Source: Streptococcus timonensis
Lineage (GTDB): Bacteria > Bacillota > Bacilli > Lactobacillales > Streptococcaceae
NCBI RefSeq assembly: GCF_900095845.1
Contig: NZ_FMIX01000004.1
Coordinates: forward strand, 1,185,501 to 1,249,500
Direction of reading: 5' to 3'
Length of the DNA: 64,000 nt
Each line of letters starts with the position of its first letter. The first letter of the stretch is position 1. Positions 51,481 to 60,421 of the stretch are shown here, piece by piece. Both the position numbers and the translations under genes were made by a program. The notes below the pieces were generated by a model, which was not told where the DNA came from, did no database searches, and was given only the letters and a program-made list of their open reading frames with translations.

Positions 51481-52418
51481 TACTTATTCAAATATGGAAG
51501 CAGGTAGCCATAACCAGCCTCTTCCATTTCATCCTTAGCAATGAATCGTAAGGATGCAGAATTGATACAGTAACGGAGACCACCTAGTTCACGAGGGCCA
51601 TCTGTAAAGACGTGCCCCAAATGAGCATTCCCTGAACGTGAACGGACTTCGATTCGCTCCATACCATGACTCAAGTCCTGGTAGTAATGAATGAGTTCCT
51701 TGGAAATAGGACGGCTAAAACTTGGCCAACCACAGCCTGAGGCAAACTTATCCTTGGCAAAGAAGAGGGGCTCACCAGTCGTGATATCGACATAAATTCC
51801 TTCCTCAAAAGTTTGGTCATAAGCATTGCTAAAAGGAGCTTCCGTCGCAGCCTCTTGGGTAACTCGGTAGGACTCTTCTGATAAACTTTCTCGTAAAACT
51901 GCCTGACTCGGTTTTTCATAGTTAGCGGCATCTATCAGTGGTTTCTCAGCATCCCTCACATCGATATGGCAATAGCCTCCAGGATTTTTCTTGAGGTAGT
52001 CTTGGTGATAGTCTTCAGCTAAGATATAGTGGCGAAGTTTTTCTACTTCCACTGCAATTTTACGACCGATGAGTAGTTCTTGTTCACGCACTACTGTATT
52101 GATAGTCGGTAAATCCTCTTCATCTTTGTAATAAATCCCTGTGCGGTATTGACGACCACGGTCATTCCCTTGTTGGTTGACAGAAAGGGGATCGATAACT
52201 CGGAAATAATAGAGTAAAATCTCACGAAGCGAGACTGCCTTTTCATCATAAATAACTTGCACAGTCTCAGCATGATCTGTTTCTTTGATCAGTTGATAAT
52301 TAGTAGTTTCTACTTGACCATTAGCATAACCAACACTGGTTTGCAGCACTCCAGAAATACGTGAAAAGTATTCTTCCAAGCCCCAAAAACAACCACCTGC
52401 TAAATATATTTCTGCCAT
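51480..52418 (-). CDS. msrAB: Fused methionine sulfoxide reductase MsrA-MsrB
   Basis: This 312-aa bifunctional enzyme repairs both diastereomers of methionine sulfoxide. The MsrA domain (1-165) has catalytic Cys10 in GGCFWG. The MsrB domain (about 180-305) has [17 protein letters not shown] and the catalytic Cys in [12 protein letters not shown]. The two zinc CxxC pairs of many MsrB proteins are absent. No signal peptide or membrane anchor, so it is the cytoplasmic form. Start with AAGGAGG. Confidence 0.95.
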   Translation of the reverse strand: MAEIYLAGGCFWGLEEYFSRISGVLQTSVGYANGQVETTNYQLIKETDHAETVQVIYDEKAVSLREILLYYFRVIDPLSVNQQGNDRGRQYRTGIYYKDEEDLPTINTVVREQELLIGRKIAVEVEKLRHYILAEDYHQDYLKKNPGGYCHIDVRDAEKPLIDAANYEKPSQAVLRESLSEESYRVTQEAATEAPFSNAYDQTFEEGIYVDITTGEPLFFAKDKFASGCGWPSFSRPISKELIHYYQDLSHGMERIEVRSRSGNAHLGHVFTDGPRELGGLRYCINSASLRFIAKDEMEEAGYGYLLPYLNK

Positions 52419-52487
52419 TTCAAATCCTCCTTGACCATCTGTCGGTCGACAAAACTGGGAATCATTTCATATCCCATGTTTCATTTT

Positions 52488-52532
52488 CAAAAAAAGGACA
52501 GGAAGCCTCTAATAGAGAGTTTCCCCATCCTA
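52488..52532 (-). terminator. Terminator after thrB
   Basis: Long imperfect stem (GGAAACTCTC with GAGGCTTCC, extended by AGGA/TCCT) and a run of seven T on the minus strand. Confidence 0.75.
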
Positions 52533-52541
52533 TTGCTCTGT

Positions 52542-53411
52542 TTACTTTTCTTCGACGCGAACACCTTGTGTGTCTACCTGCAAATCATGAAGCTTGCCTT
52601 TGAAAGGTTGCTTTTCAAGCTCTGCCTTAATCTTAGGCATCTTGTCAGGATCAGCCAAGACCATAACAGTCGGACCAGCACCAGACAAGTAGGTAGCATA
52701 AGCACCATTTCTCTTAGCAACTTTCTTGATCGTCGCAAATTCTCTCACCAGTTCTTGACGGTAACGCTCATGGAAAAGGTCACTCTCGATCGCCTGGCCT
52801 GCTTTGACCATATCTCCAGTCAGTAGGGCTGCGATAGCCACATTGGCGATAGAACTTGCTGCAACAGCTTCCTTGTAAGATAGTTTCTTGGGCAAGACAC
52901 CACGACTATCTCGAGTTCGCAATTCATAGTTTGGAATATAAGCTAGAAAAGCACACTCTGGGAAAGGCGCCACAACAGCAGAAACCTGACCTTCTACTGA
53001 GCTTGCAATGACGAGGTTCCCATAGATAGCAGGTGCAACATTATCAGGATGCCCTTCAATCTTAGTCGCCAATTGCAATTTTTCATGTTTGCTTAGCTTC
53101 AAGTTTCCGAGTTGATTTGCCAGTTCAATTCCAGCAACAATGACCGAACTCGATGAACCTAGCCCACGCGCAAGAGGAATATCACTAACCATCTTCAAAC
53201 GTCTAGGTTGGAGATCTGGAGCAATTTGTAGAGCAATCTTCAGCAAAAGATTACGCTCGTCACGTGGAATCCATTTGCCTAATTGATGCTCGATCATCCA
53301 TTCTTCACGTTCCTCACAAACCTGAATTTCTAGATACTTGGTTACAGCTACACCAACCGAGTCAAAACCAGGACCCACATTGGCACTTGTAGCAGGTACA
53401 ATAATCTTCAT
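52542..53411 (-). CDS. thrB: Homoserine kinase
   Basis: This 289-aa GHMP kinase phosphorylates homoserine with ATP, the step before threonine synthase. N-terminal [15 protein letters not shown] and the ATP loop [11 protein letters not shown] (residues 79-89) are diagnostic; the C-terminal [12 protein letters not shown] is GHMP motif 3. It starts 1 base after the hom stop, so the two are one operon. Confidence 0.95.
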   Translation of the reverse strand: MKIIVPATSANVGPGFDSVGVAVTKYLEIQVCEEREEWMIEHQLGKWIPRDERNLLLKIALQIAPDLQPRRLKMVSDIPLARGLGSSSSVIVAGIELANQLGNLKLSKHEKLQLATKIEGHPDNVAPAIYGNLVIASSVEGQVSAVVAPFPECAFLAYIPNYELRTRDSRGVLPKKLSYKEAVAASSIANVAIAALLTGDMVKAGQAIESDLFHERYRQELVREFATIKKVAKRNGAYATYLSGAGPTVMVLADPDKMPKIKAELEKQPFKGKLHDLQVDTQGVRVEEK

Positions 53412-53412
53412 C

Positions 53413-54699
53413 TTAGTCTCCTAAAACCTTGAAGGTGTTGAGAAGTTCAAACTCGGCTACACCCTTCAAAGCTGCTGTAATATTTTCAAGCTGTGCCTTG
53501 TTGATTTTATGAGTGATGATGACAACACGAGCCTTGCCTTCTTGCTTACCATCTTGAAGGATTTGCTTGAAGGAGATATCTTCTGCATTAAAGAGCTCAG
53601 CCAATTTCAAGACTTGACCTTTTGAATCTGGAGCCAAGATTGAGAAATAGTAGTTAGCTTTGACATCTTCTGGCTTAGCCAAGACTACTGGACGGCTGTA
53701 TTCATTAAAGGCTTTTCCAATTGTTCCATCATTCAGACGACGAACGATGCGGGCAATATCAGCCACAACACTTGTTGCAGTTGGTTTTTGACCAGCACCT
53801 GGTCCATAGTACATAGACTCCCCGATACCGATAGACTCTACAAAGACTGCATTCATAACACCATTAACACTCGCAAGTGGATGTTCTTTAGGAAGGAAGG
53901 TTGGCGTAACCTCAGCAGCAATACCAGATGCCGTTTCTTCAACAGAACCAACCAATTTGACTACGTAACCAAGTTCTTGAGCTACTGCTACATCTTCTGG
54001 AGTAATGTTGCGAATTCCTTGGTGGCCTACATCTTCAAACTTGACATTCATCCCAAAGGCGAACTGACTGAGGATGACCATCTTGTAAGCCGCATCAATC
54101 CCGTCAACGTCATTGGTAGGGTCGCTTTCAGCAAAGCCAAGTCGTTGGGCTTCTGCCAAAGCATCTTCATAAGACCAGCCTTCTGTTACCATTTTGGTCA
54201 TCATGAAGTTAGATGTTCCGTTCACAACACCAAGAACACGTGTGATTTTGTCTGATGCTAGTGAGTTGACCAAGGTACGAAGGATTGGGATTCCTCCTGC
54301 AACAGCTGCTTCATAGTATAGGGCAACATTGTGAGCTTTGGCTACCTCAAGTAATTCTGCACCATGGACTGCTAAAAGATCCTTGTTAGCTGTCACGACG
54401 TGTTTCCCTGCTTCTAAAGCACGAGTGATAAATGTTTTAGCAGGTTCGATACGACCCATCAACTCAACAACGATCGTGATGTCTTTGTCTGACAAGATTT
54501 CATCGATATTTGTTACAAAATTAAAATCATTACCTGCTTCAAGCAAGCGGGCTTTCTCTTGATCGTCTTTGACCAAAACTTTAGCTACTTCAATTTCTGA
54601 CTGGGCTGCTTGAACAATTTTTTCTCTATTTTCCTTTAGCAAGAATGGCACACCACTGGCTACTGTACCAAATCCAAGTAAAGCAATCTTAACTGACAT
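53413..54699 (-). CDS. hom: Homoserine dehydrogenase
   Basis: This 428-aa NAD(P)-dependent enzyme makes homoserine from aspartate semialdehyde. The dinucleotide fold begins [10 protein letters not shown] (residues 8-17); the substrate region includes [14 protein letters not shown] and [20 protein letters not shown]-terminal ACT domain (about 350-428) gives threonine feedback in this family. First gene of the hom-thrB operon, with GAGGAG before the ATG. Confidence 0.95.
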   Translation of the reverse strand: MSVKIALLGFGTVASGVPFLLKENREKIVQAAQSEIEVAKVLVKDDQEKARLLEAGNDFNFVTNIDEILSDKDITIVVELMGRIEPAKTFITRALEAGKHVVTANKDLLAVHGAELLEVAKAHNVALYYEAAVAGGIPILRTLVNSLASDKITRVLGVVNGTSNFMMTKMVTEGWSYEDALAEAQRLGFAESDPTNDVDGIDAAYKMVILSQFAFGMNVKFEDVGHQGIRNITPEDVAVAQELGYVVKLVGSVEETASGIAAEVTPTFLPKEHPLASVNGVMNAVFVESIGIGESMYYGPGAGQKPTATSVVADIARIVRRLNDGTIGKAFNEYSRPVVLAKPEDVKANYYFSILAPDSKGQVLKLAELFNAEDISFKQILQDGKQEGKARVVIITHKINKAQLENITAALKGVAEFELLNTFKVLGD

Positions 54700-54730
54700 G
54701 TTTGTCTCCTCGAAATTTTCTAATAGTCCT

Positions 54731-54740
54731 ATTATACCAA
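54731..54740 (-). promoter_or_regulatory. hom promoter, extended -10
   Basis: On the minus strand TGGTATAAT gives an extended -10 (54731-54736); a -35 is not clear. It lies about 30 bp before the hom start. Confidence 0.65.
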
Positions 54741-54791
54741 AATTGTGTGAAAATTCCTACCATTCTAAATAAAAAATAGCAAGAACAAATC

Positions 54792-54828
54792 ATAAAAGCT
54801 TGCCCCTATAAAGATAGGGAGCAAGCTC
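54792..54828 (-). terminator. Terminator after yaaA
   Basis: GCTTGC.CCCTAT stem with ATAGGG.CAAGC and TTTTA on the minus strand. Confidence 0.8.
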
Positions 54829-54838
54829 TTCTTTCATT

Positions 54839-55561
54839 CTATTTTACAAAGGCCAATTCCTTATCACTAGACAAGTCTTCTCGATAATTGAAACCCGCAA
54901 AGCTGAGCTTTTTAATCTCTTCAACTGAGGTTGCCTGATTTTCCATCAAGGCTGTTAAGAAAGCCCCTCTAGCTTTTTTAGAAATGGTTGAGTGGATTTT
55001 TAGTTTACCATCTCGCTCTTCCATAAACTTGAAGGCCACCATTTTCTCACGGATTTCTTTAGGAAAGACAGTTTCAAACTCTGAAGACAAGAGAGAAAAG
55101 ATTAACTCCTGGTCTTTCATTGACTCCTCATAGGCCACCTTCCAATGACTTTTCAAGCTTTTTCCAGCGACTTTGAGTTTCATCAAAAAGTCCAGTCTGT
55201 GAGGCGCAATCGGTTCAAAGGCTGGAATCACACCATAGAGAGTTGACGTTATCATGAGGTGTTTCTCCAGATATATTTGCTCCTCCTTGGTGAGATTGTC
55301 CCGTTTGATGTTGCGATACATGAGTCCATCAAAGAGGTGCAAGGCTGGATAGTTTGTCGCGGTTCCATTTTTCAAGGCCTGGATATGGTCGTACTCCTCT
55401 TGCGCTTTTTCGGCGGATATTTTGTAAAAGTTCTCCAGCTCTTGGGCAGAAAATCTTGCCAATTCATTCAGCACTGCCTGACTTCCAGGACACAATGGTT
55501 TAGCCTCTAAACTAGGGATTTCGGTATTCATTTCTTTTGCAGTTGGGATTAGAATTTTCAT
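54839..55561 (-). CDS. yaaA: YaaA (DUF328) family protein
   Basis: The 240-aa protein matches YaaA: MKILIPTAKEM start, FDGLMYRNI, YGVIPAFEPIAPHRLDF, and SKKARGAFLTALM near the end. In E. coli YaaA limits iron and oxidative damage under peroxide; in streptococci, which make much peroxide, a similar role is plausible. No Shine-Dalgarno precedes the ATG, and a good promoter ends 6 bases before it, so the mRNA may be leaderless. Confidence 0.88.
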   Translation of the reverse strand: MKILIPTAKEMNTEIPSLEAKPLCPGSQAVLNELARFSAQELENFYKISAEKAQEEYDHIQALKNGTATNYPALHLFDGLMYRNIKRDNLTKEEQIYLEKHLMITSTLYGVIPAFEPIAPHRLDFLMKLKVAGKSLKSHWKVAYEESMKDQELIFSLLSSEFETVFPKEIREKMVAFKFMEERDGKLKIHSTISKKARGAFLTALMENQATSVEEIKKLSFAGFNYREDLSSDKELAFVK

Positions 55562-55567
55562 AGTGTT

Positions 55568-55596
55568 AGTGTAGCATATTTTTTTAGGACTACCAA
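55568..55596 (-). promoter_or_regulatory. yaaA promoter abutting the start codon
   Basis: TTGGTA (55591-55596), 17-bp spacer, TACACT (55568-55573) preceded by TGC, on the minus strand. The start codon is at 55561-55559, where transcription itself would begin. Confidence 0.55.
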
Positions 55597-55606
55597 GGAT
55601 TTGAGC

Positions 55607-56017
55607 TTAAATAATACGACCTTCCAAATGATCCAATTCATGCTGACAAATCTGAGCAGGAAATCCTGTCAGGGTAATGGTTTGCTCTTGCCAATTGATG
55701 TCTCTATAGCTTACTGTAATTGTCTCATACCTAGTTGTCGGTCTTACACCTGCCAAAGACAAACAACCTTCCTCTGTTTCGTATGAGCCTTCAAAAGATT
55801 GGAGAACTGGATTAAACATAACCATGGGAATCATTCCGATATTAAAAATAATGACGCGTTTTTGTACTCCAATCATATTAGCCGCTAGTCCAACACAGGT
55901 TTCTCGGTTAGCCAATAGGGTATCCTGCAAATCCTTTGCTAGGGGTAAATCTTCCTGACTAGCAGGCTGGGATACCTGCGACAAAAACAAGATATCTTTT
56001 ACAATTTTCTTTTCCAA
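55607..56017 (-). CDS. Short peptide deformylase-like protein
   Basis: The 136-aa protein keeps two of three deformylase motifs, EEGCLS and QHELDHLEG (metal-binding Cys and HExxH). Motif 1 reads VGLAANM where active enzymes have GLAAxQ, so the oxyanion Gln is replaced by Met48. It is also about 60 residues shorter than the main Gram-positive enzyme. Start: TTG at 56017 with GGAGG 8 bases upstream; the ATG five codons earlier has no ribosome site. It may be a second, altered deformylase beside the essential one elsewhere. Confidence 0.8.
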   Translation of the reverse strand: MEKKIVKDILFLSQVSQPASQEDLPLAKDLQDTLLANRETCVGLAANMIGVQKRVIIFNIGMIPMVMFNPVLQSFEGSYETEEGCLSLAGVRPTTRYETITVSYRDINWQEQTITLTGFPAQICQHELDHLEGRII

Positions 56018-56050
56018 GATTCTTTCCTCCATACCATATCAGTCTACTTG

Positions 56051-56056
56051 ATTATA
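56051..56056 (-). promoter_or_regulatory. Extended -10 of the deformylase-like gene
   Basis: TGCTATAAT on the minus strand. The -35 position falls inside the RUP repeat next to it, so the repeat may shape this promoter. Confidence 0.55.
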
Positions 56057-56067
56057 GCACAAAATTA

Positions 56068-56171
56068 TACTCTTCGAAAATCAAATTTAAACCACGTCAG
56101 CTTCACCTTGCCGTACTCAAGTACAGTCTGCGGCTCTCTTCCTAGTTTACTCTTTGATTTTCATTGAGTAT
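56068..56171. repeat. RUP-type short interspersed repeat
   Basis: About 104 bp with imperfect inverted ends (TACTCTTCGAAAATC and GATTTTCATTGAGTA) and inner CCACGTCAGCTTCACCTTGC, typical of the pneumococcal RUP, an IS630-Spn1-derived element. It lies in the gap between two genes and has no coding capacity. Confidence 0.75.
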
Positions 56172-56191
56172 TATTTTAGTTTATATTTACA

Positions 56192-56222
56192 TAAAAACAA
56201 AAAGCCATCCGAAGATGACTTT
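56192..56222 (-). terminator. Terminator after the P-type ATPase gene
   Basis: AGTCATC-TTCG-GATGGCT stem with a stable UUCG loop and TTTTTGTTTTT on the minus strand. Confidence 0.85.
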
Positions 56223-56232
56223 TCATAATTGT

Positions 56233-58917
56233 TTAAATAGCGTTTTTATCTTTTCCAAGCGCTCGTTGGACTGCTTTAACAATCTCAACAAGGACCACTA
56301 TCATAAGTGCTCCTACGGCAACAACCATCCATTGAGCCAAGCTCAAGTTTGAAACGTGGAAGAGATTATTAAATCCAGGAACCAAAATTGTCACCACAAA
56401 GAGGACAAAGGCAACTGGGATAGACCAGTTAAAGGTCTTGTTTGTAAAGAGTCCCACTTTAAAGATTGATTGGTAAACCGACTTAACGTTAAAGGCATGG
56501 AGCAATTGGATCAAACCGAGAGTTGCAAAAGCCATGGTAAGGGCATCCGCATGGATTTCAGTATGACTTTGGTGCTCTGGGAAGAGAAGAGCCCAACCAT
56601 AAACACCTAAAACTAGCATCGTTTGGAAGATCCCTTGATAAATGATTGCTCCGAAGACACCACCATCAAAGAAGTTAGACTTACGCCCACGAGGTTTGTG
56701 AGTCATGACGCCTGGCTCAGCTGGTTCCACACCAAGGGCGATGGCTGGTAGCGTATCTGTTACCAGGTTAATCCATAGCAAATGCACCGGTTGAAGCACA
56801 TCCCAACCTAACAATGTTGCAAAGAAGATGGTGAAAACTTCAGCCATATTGGCAGACAAGAGGTATTGGATTGATTTTTGGATATTTGAGAAGACCTTAC
56901 GTCCTTCTTCTACCGCTACGATAATGGTTGCAAAGTTATCATCAGCAAGGACCATATCAGAAGCTCCTTTAGAAACTTCTGTACCTGTAATCCCCATACC
57001 GATACCGATGTCAGCTGTCTTAAGTGAAGGCGCATCGTTGACCCCATCACCCGTCATAGCGACAACCTTACCTTCATTTTGCCAAGCTTTAACGATACGA
57101 ACCTTGTGTTCAGGAGATACACGCGCGTATACAGAGTATTGCTTGAAGACTTTTTGGAATTCCTCATCAGTGAGTTCATTCAACTCAGCACCCGTGAAGA
57201 CATGGTTTTCTGTATCATTTGGATCGATGATACCGAGACGTTTAGCGATAGCTTCCGCTGTATCTTGGTGGTCACCAGTGATCATAATCGGACGGATACC
57301 TGCTTCTTTAGCGACACGTACAGCTTCCGCAGCTTCTGGACGCTCAGGGTCAATCATGCCGACCAAACCAGAGAAAATAAGGTCAGATTCAACAATTTCA
57401 GATTCCAAGGTTGGAATTTCGTTACTTGTCTTGTAAGCCATCATCAAGACACGAAGGGCTTGTTTAGCCAAGTCTTTGTTGGTTGCAAGGATGGCATTTT
57501 TATCTTCTTCTGTGATTGGGCGAACTTCCCCATTGACTTCGATACGAGTCACACGCTTGAGCAATTGGTCAGGTGCACCCTTGACAGCGATAAAGTAAGA
57601 ACCGTCAGATTCCTTATGGATAGTCGACATAAGCTTACGGTCTGAGTCAAATGGTAATTCAGCAACACGTGGCTCATCCTTCAAGACTTCACGAACATTA
57701 AAGTTGTGGTCCAAACCAAACTGTACAAGAGCAGTTTCAGTTGGGTCACCAATCAATTTGCCAGATGGGTCTACCTTGGTATCGTTGGCAAAATTCATGA
57801 CACGAAGGGTATTGTTGCTAGCCGCAATTTCTGTTGCAGAGCTTTGCAATTGACCGTTGGTATAAACCTTTTCAACAGTCATTTGGTTCATAGTCAAGGT
57901 ACCTGTTTTATCAGATGCAATGATTTCTGTTGAACCAAGCGTTTCAACCGCTGGCAATTTACGGACAATCGAATTACGTTTTGCAAGGGTTGTAGTTCCC
58001 AAAGATAGAACGATGGTTACAATGGCAGGAAGCCCTTCTGGAATAGCCGCTACTGCAAGAGCAACCGCCACCATCAAGCCCTCTAATGGATGTTCTCCAC
58101 GAACAAAGACACCAACCAAGAAGGTAATCACTGCAATCACAATAATTAAGTAAGTCAAGGCCTTAGATAATTGTTCCAAGCTTTGCTTCAATGGTGTCTC
58201 TGTCTCGTCAGCATTAGCCAACATATCTGCAATCTTACCAACTTCTGTGTACATACCAGTGTTTGTCACGACACCAATACCACGACCGTATGTTACGTTT
58301 GAGTTTTGGTAACCCATGTTAACACGATCCCCGATACCAGCATCTGCTTCAACAAGTCCTGTCACATCTTTTTCAACTGGCACAGACTCCCCTGTAAGAG
58401 CTGCTTCTTCAATTTTAAGGGAAGCTGCTTCAAACAAACGCATATCTGCTGGAACTACATCTCCTGCTTCAAGCAAGACGATATCTCCAGGTACCAATTC
58501 TTTTGAATCAATTTCAATCACATGACCATCACGACGAACACGAGCCATCGGGCTAGACATATTTTTCAGAGCTTCAATGGCTGCTTCTGCTTGCCCTTCT
58601 TGGTAAACCCCAAAAGCAGCATTCAAGACTACAACAGCCAAGATGATAATGGCATCCGTTAGACCGTCCATTCCTTCTGTAATCACAGAAAGTGCCGCTG
58701 CCGCAAGCAAGATAATAATCATCAAATCCTTAAATTGATCAAGGAATTTAGCTAGTAGGCCACGTTTCTCGCCCTCTTCCAACTCATTACGACCATAAGT
58801 CGCTAAGCGTTCTTGAGCTTGAGCAGTTGACAAACCTTCGATAGATGTGTCCAAGTTCTTTAGGACTTCTTCTGCAGTTTGTGTGTAAAACAAGTCTTTA
58901 TTTTGTTCTTTTGACAA
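56233..58917 (-). CDS. P-type Ca2+/Mn2+ efflux ATPase (PacL/CaxP/MgtA group)
   Basis: This 894-aa P2-type ATPase has TGES at 175-178 (actuator), PEGLP at 293-297 in membrane helix 4 (cation site), the phosphorylated Asp336 in DKTGTLT, and the hinge GDGVNDAPSLK. About ten membrane helices. Its closest pneumococcal counterpart is described as CaxP (calcium) and as a Mn2+/Ca2+ exporter under a Mn riboswitch. The leader here carries that riboswitch, supporting manganese control. TTG start with GGAGGAG. Confidence 0.92.
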   Translation of the reverse strand: MSKEQNKDLFYTQTAEEVLKNLDTSIEGLSTAQAQERLATYGRNELEEGEKRGLLAKFLDQFKDLMIIILLAAAALSVITEGMDGLTDAIIILAVVVLNAAFGVYQEGQAEAAIEALKNMSSPMARVRRDGHVIEIDSKELVPGDIVLLEAGDVVPADMRLFEAASLKIEEAALTGESVPVEKDVTGLVEADAGIGDRVNMGYQNSNVTYGRGIGVVTNTGMYTEVGKIADMLANADETETPLKQSLEQLSKALTYLIIVIAVITFLVGVFVRGEHPLEGLMVAVALAVAAIPEGLPAIVTIVLSLGTTTLAKRNSIVRKLPAVETLGSTEIIASDKTGTLTMNQMTVEKVYTNGQLQSSATEIAASNNTLRVMNFANDTKVDPSGKLIGDPTETALVQFGLDHNFNVREVLKDEPRVAELPFDSDRKLMSTIHKESDGSYFIAVKGAPDQLLKRVTRIEVNGEVRPITEEDKNAILATNKDLAKQALRVLMMAYKTSNEIPTLESEIVESDLIFSGLVGMIDPERPEAAEAVRVAKEAGIRPIMITGDHQDTAEAIAKRLGIIDPNDTENHVFTGAELNELTDEEFQKVFKQYSVYARVSPEHKVRIVKAWQNEGKVVAMTGDGVNDAPSLKTADIGIGMGITGTEVSKGASDMVLADDNFATIIVAVEEGRKVFSNIQKSIQYLLSANMAEVFTIFFATLLGWDVLQPVHLLWINLVTDTLPAIALGVEPAEPGVMTHKPRGRKSNFFDGGVFGAIIYQGIFQTMLVLGVYGWALLFPEHQSHTEIHADALTMAFATLGLIQLLHAFNVKSVYQSIFKVGLFTNKTFNWSIPVAFVLFVVTILVPGFNNLFHVSNLSLAQWMVVAVGALMIVVLVEIVKAVQRALGKDKNAI

Positions 58918-58947
58918 AACAGTCTCCTCCTTTTTGGCCTCTTTTTA

Positions 58948-58984
58948 CAAAAAAAGAGACCTGTTTTTTAAAAAAACAAGTCTC
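58948..58984 (-). terminator. Riboswitch-controlled terminator
   Basis: GAGACTTGTTTTTT pairs with AAAAAACAGGTCTC, then a T-run, between the aptamer and the ATPase start. It is the likely off-state of the manganese switch. Confidence 0.85.
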
Positions 58985-58994
58985 GCTGTTTAAT

Positions 58995-59062
58995 ATAGTG
59001 CCGGAAATAATTCGTAATGACGACACTATCGCGGTTTCCCGCCAGCTACTCCCTTGAGTAGT
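58995..59062 (-). promoter_or_regulatory. yybP-ykoY manganese riboswitch aptamer
   Basis: On the minus strand CAAGGGAGTAGCTGGCGGG begins the element, and GTCGTCATTACG with CCGGCACTAT closes it. These are the conserved blocks of the yybP-ykoY class, which senses Mn2+ and usually turns expression on. Confidence 0.9.
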
Positions 59063-59065
59063 TCT

Positions 59066-59093
59066 ATTATATCAGAATTTCAAAAGTTTTCAA
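59066..59093 (-). promoter_or_regulatory. Promoter of the riboswitch-ATPase transcript
   Basis: TTGAAA (59088-59093), 16-bp spacer, TATAAT (59066-59071) on the minus strand. Transcription starts just before the aptamer. Confidence 0.8.
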
Positions 59094-59125
59094 GGGGTGG
59101 GGTCTATCTAACTTACTCCCTCCAT

Positions 59126-59154
59126 TTGAATTTTCCATGGAAAACCAGTATAAT
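59126..59154 (+). promoter_or_regulatory. mntE promoter with palindrome in spacer
   Basis: TTGAAT (59126-59131), 17-bp spacer, TATAAT (59149-59154). TTTTCCATGGAAAA, a perfect 14-bp palindrome (59131-59144), fills the spacer. Confidence 0.75.
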
Positions 59155-59187
59155 GAAAGAATACTAAAATGCTAGAAGGGGAGTTAG

Positions 59188-60378
59188 ATGAATCAATCGG
59201 TTTCAAACTTAAAATTGGCTGAGCGTGGTGCAATTATCAGCATTTTGACCTATCTATTCTTATCTGCAGCTAAGCTAGCAACCGGACACTTGCTCCATTC
59301 ATCCAGTTTGGTGGCAGATGGTTTTAACAACGTTTCAGATATTGTTGGAAATGTAGCCCTTCTCATCGGGATTCGTTTGGCTCGCCAACCGGCAGATAGA
59401 GATCATCGCTTCGGCCACTGGAAAATAGAGGATTTGGCAAGTCTCATCACTTCCATCATCATGTTTTACGTTGGCTTTGATGTTCTACGTGATACCATCC
59501 AAAAAATACTCAGCCGAGAACAAACGGTCATTGACCCACTTGGTGCGACTCTGGGAGTGATCTCTGCTATCATCATGTTTGCCGTTTATCTCTACAATAC
59601 CCATCTGAGTAAGCAAGCTAAATCAAAGGCCCTCAAGGCTGCAGCTAAGGATAATTTATCAGATGCCGTGACATCTCTTGGAACTTCTATTGCTATCCTG
59701 GCTAGTAGCTTCAACTATCCAATCGTGGATAAGTTGGTCGCGATTATCATTACCTTCTTTATCCTCAAAACAGCCTATGATATTTTTATTGAGTCATCCT
59801 TCAGTCTTTCCGACGGTTTTGATGAACACTTGCTAGAAGATTATCAAAAAGCTATCATGGAGATTCCTAAGATTAGCAAGGTCAAATCTCAAAGGGGTCG
59901 TACCTACGGAAGCAATATTTATCTGGACATTACTCTGGAAATGAACCCAGATCTGTCTGTTTTTGAAAGTCACGAAATTGCGGACCAGGTTGAATCCATG
60001 TTATCAGAACGCTTTGGTGTCTTTGATACAGATATTCATATCGAACCAGCACCAATCCCTGAGGATGAAATCCTAGATAATGTCTATAAAAAATTGCTCA
60101 TGAGAGAGCAACTGATTGACCAAGGAAATCAACTGGAAGAGTTACTTGCAGAAGACTTCATTTATATCCGCCAGGACGGACATGAACTGGACAAGGATGC
60201 CTATAAGGCTGAAAAAGAACTAACCTCTGCCATTAAAGAGCTTCATTTAACCTCTATCAGTCAGAAAACAAAACTCATCCGCTACCAAGTCGGTGATACC
60301 ATTCATACCAGCATATGGCGTCGCCACGAAACTTGGCAAAATATTTTCCATCAGGAAACGAAAATAGAAAAAGACTAA
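59188..60378 (+). CDS. mntE: Manganese efflux protein (CDF family)
   Basis: This 396-aa cation diffusion facilitator has six membrane helices in the first 210 residues. The transport-site pairs are N47xxxD51 (ADGFNNVSD) and D155xxxD159 (KDNLSDAV). A cytoplasmic dimerisation domain follows (about 215-300, HIEPAP end), then an extra C-terminal region of some 100 residues. Order next to the Ca/Mn ATPase matches pneumococcal mntE. AAGGGGAG before the ATG. Confidence 0.9.
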   Translation: MNQSVSNLKLAERGAIISILTYLFLSAAKLATGHLLHSSSLVADGFNNVSDIVGNVALLIGIRLARQPADRDHRFGHWKIEDLASLITSIIMFYVGFDVLRDTIQKILSREQTVIDPLGATLGVISAIIMFAVYLYNTHLSKQAKSKALKAAAKDNLSDAVTSLGTSIAILASSFNYPIVDKLVAIIITFFILKTAYDIFIESSFSLSDGFDEHLLEDYQKAIMEIPKISKVKSQRGRTYGSNIYLDITLEMNPDLSVFESHEIADQVESMLSERFGVFDTDIHIEPAPIPEDEILDNVYKKLLMREQLIDQGNQLEELLAEDFIYIRQDGHELDKDAYKAEKELTSAIKELHLTSISQKTKLIRYQVGDTIHTSIWRRHETWQNIFHQETKIEKD

Positions 60379-60382
60379 AACA

Positions 60383-60415
60383 GAACTCCCAACTTTCTCA
60401 GTTGGGAGTTTTTAT
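60383..60415 (+). terminator. Terminator between mntE and scrK
   Basis: Perfect 10-bp stem AACTCCCAAC/GTTGGGAGTT with TTTTTA, ending mntE. It lies between convergent genes. Confidence 0.9.
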
Positions 60416-60421
60416 ATATTC

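Noticed and set aside
56828-57645. Long plus-strand frames inside the P-type ATPase gene
   Set aside because: Antisense shadows of a well-conserved gene.
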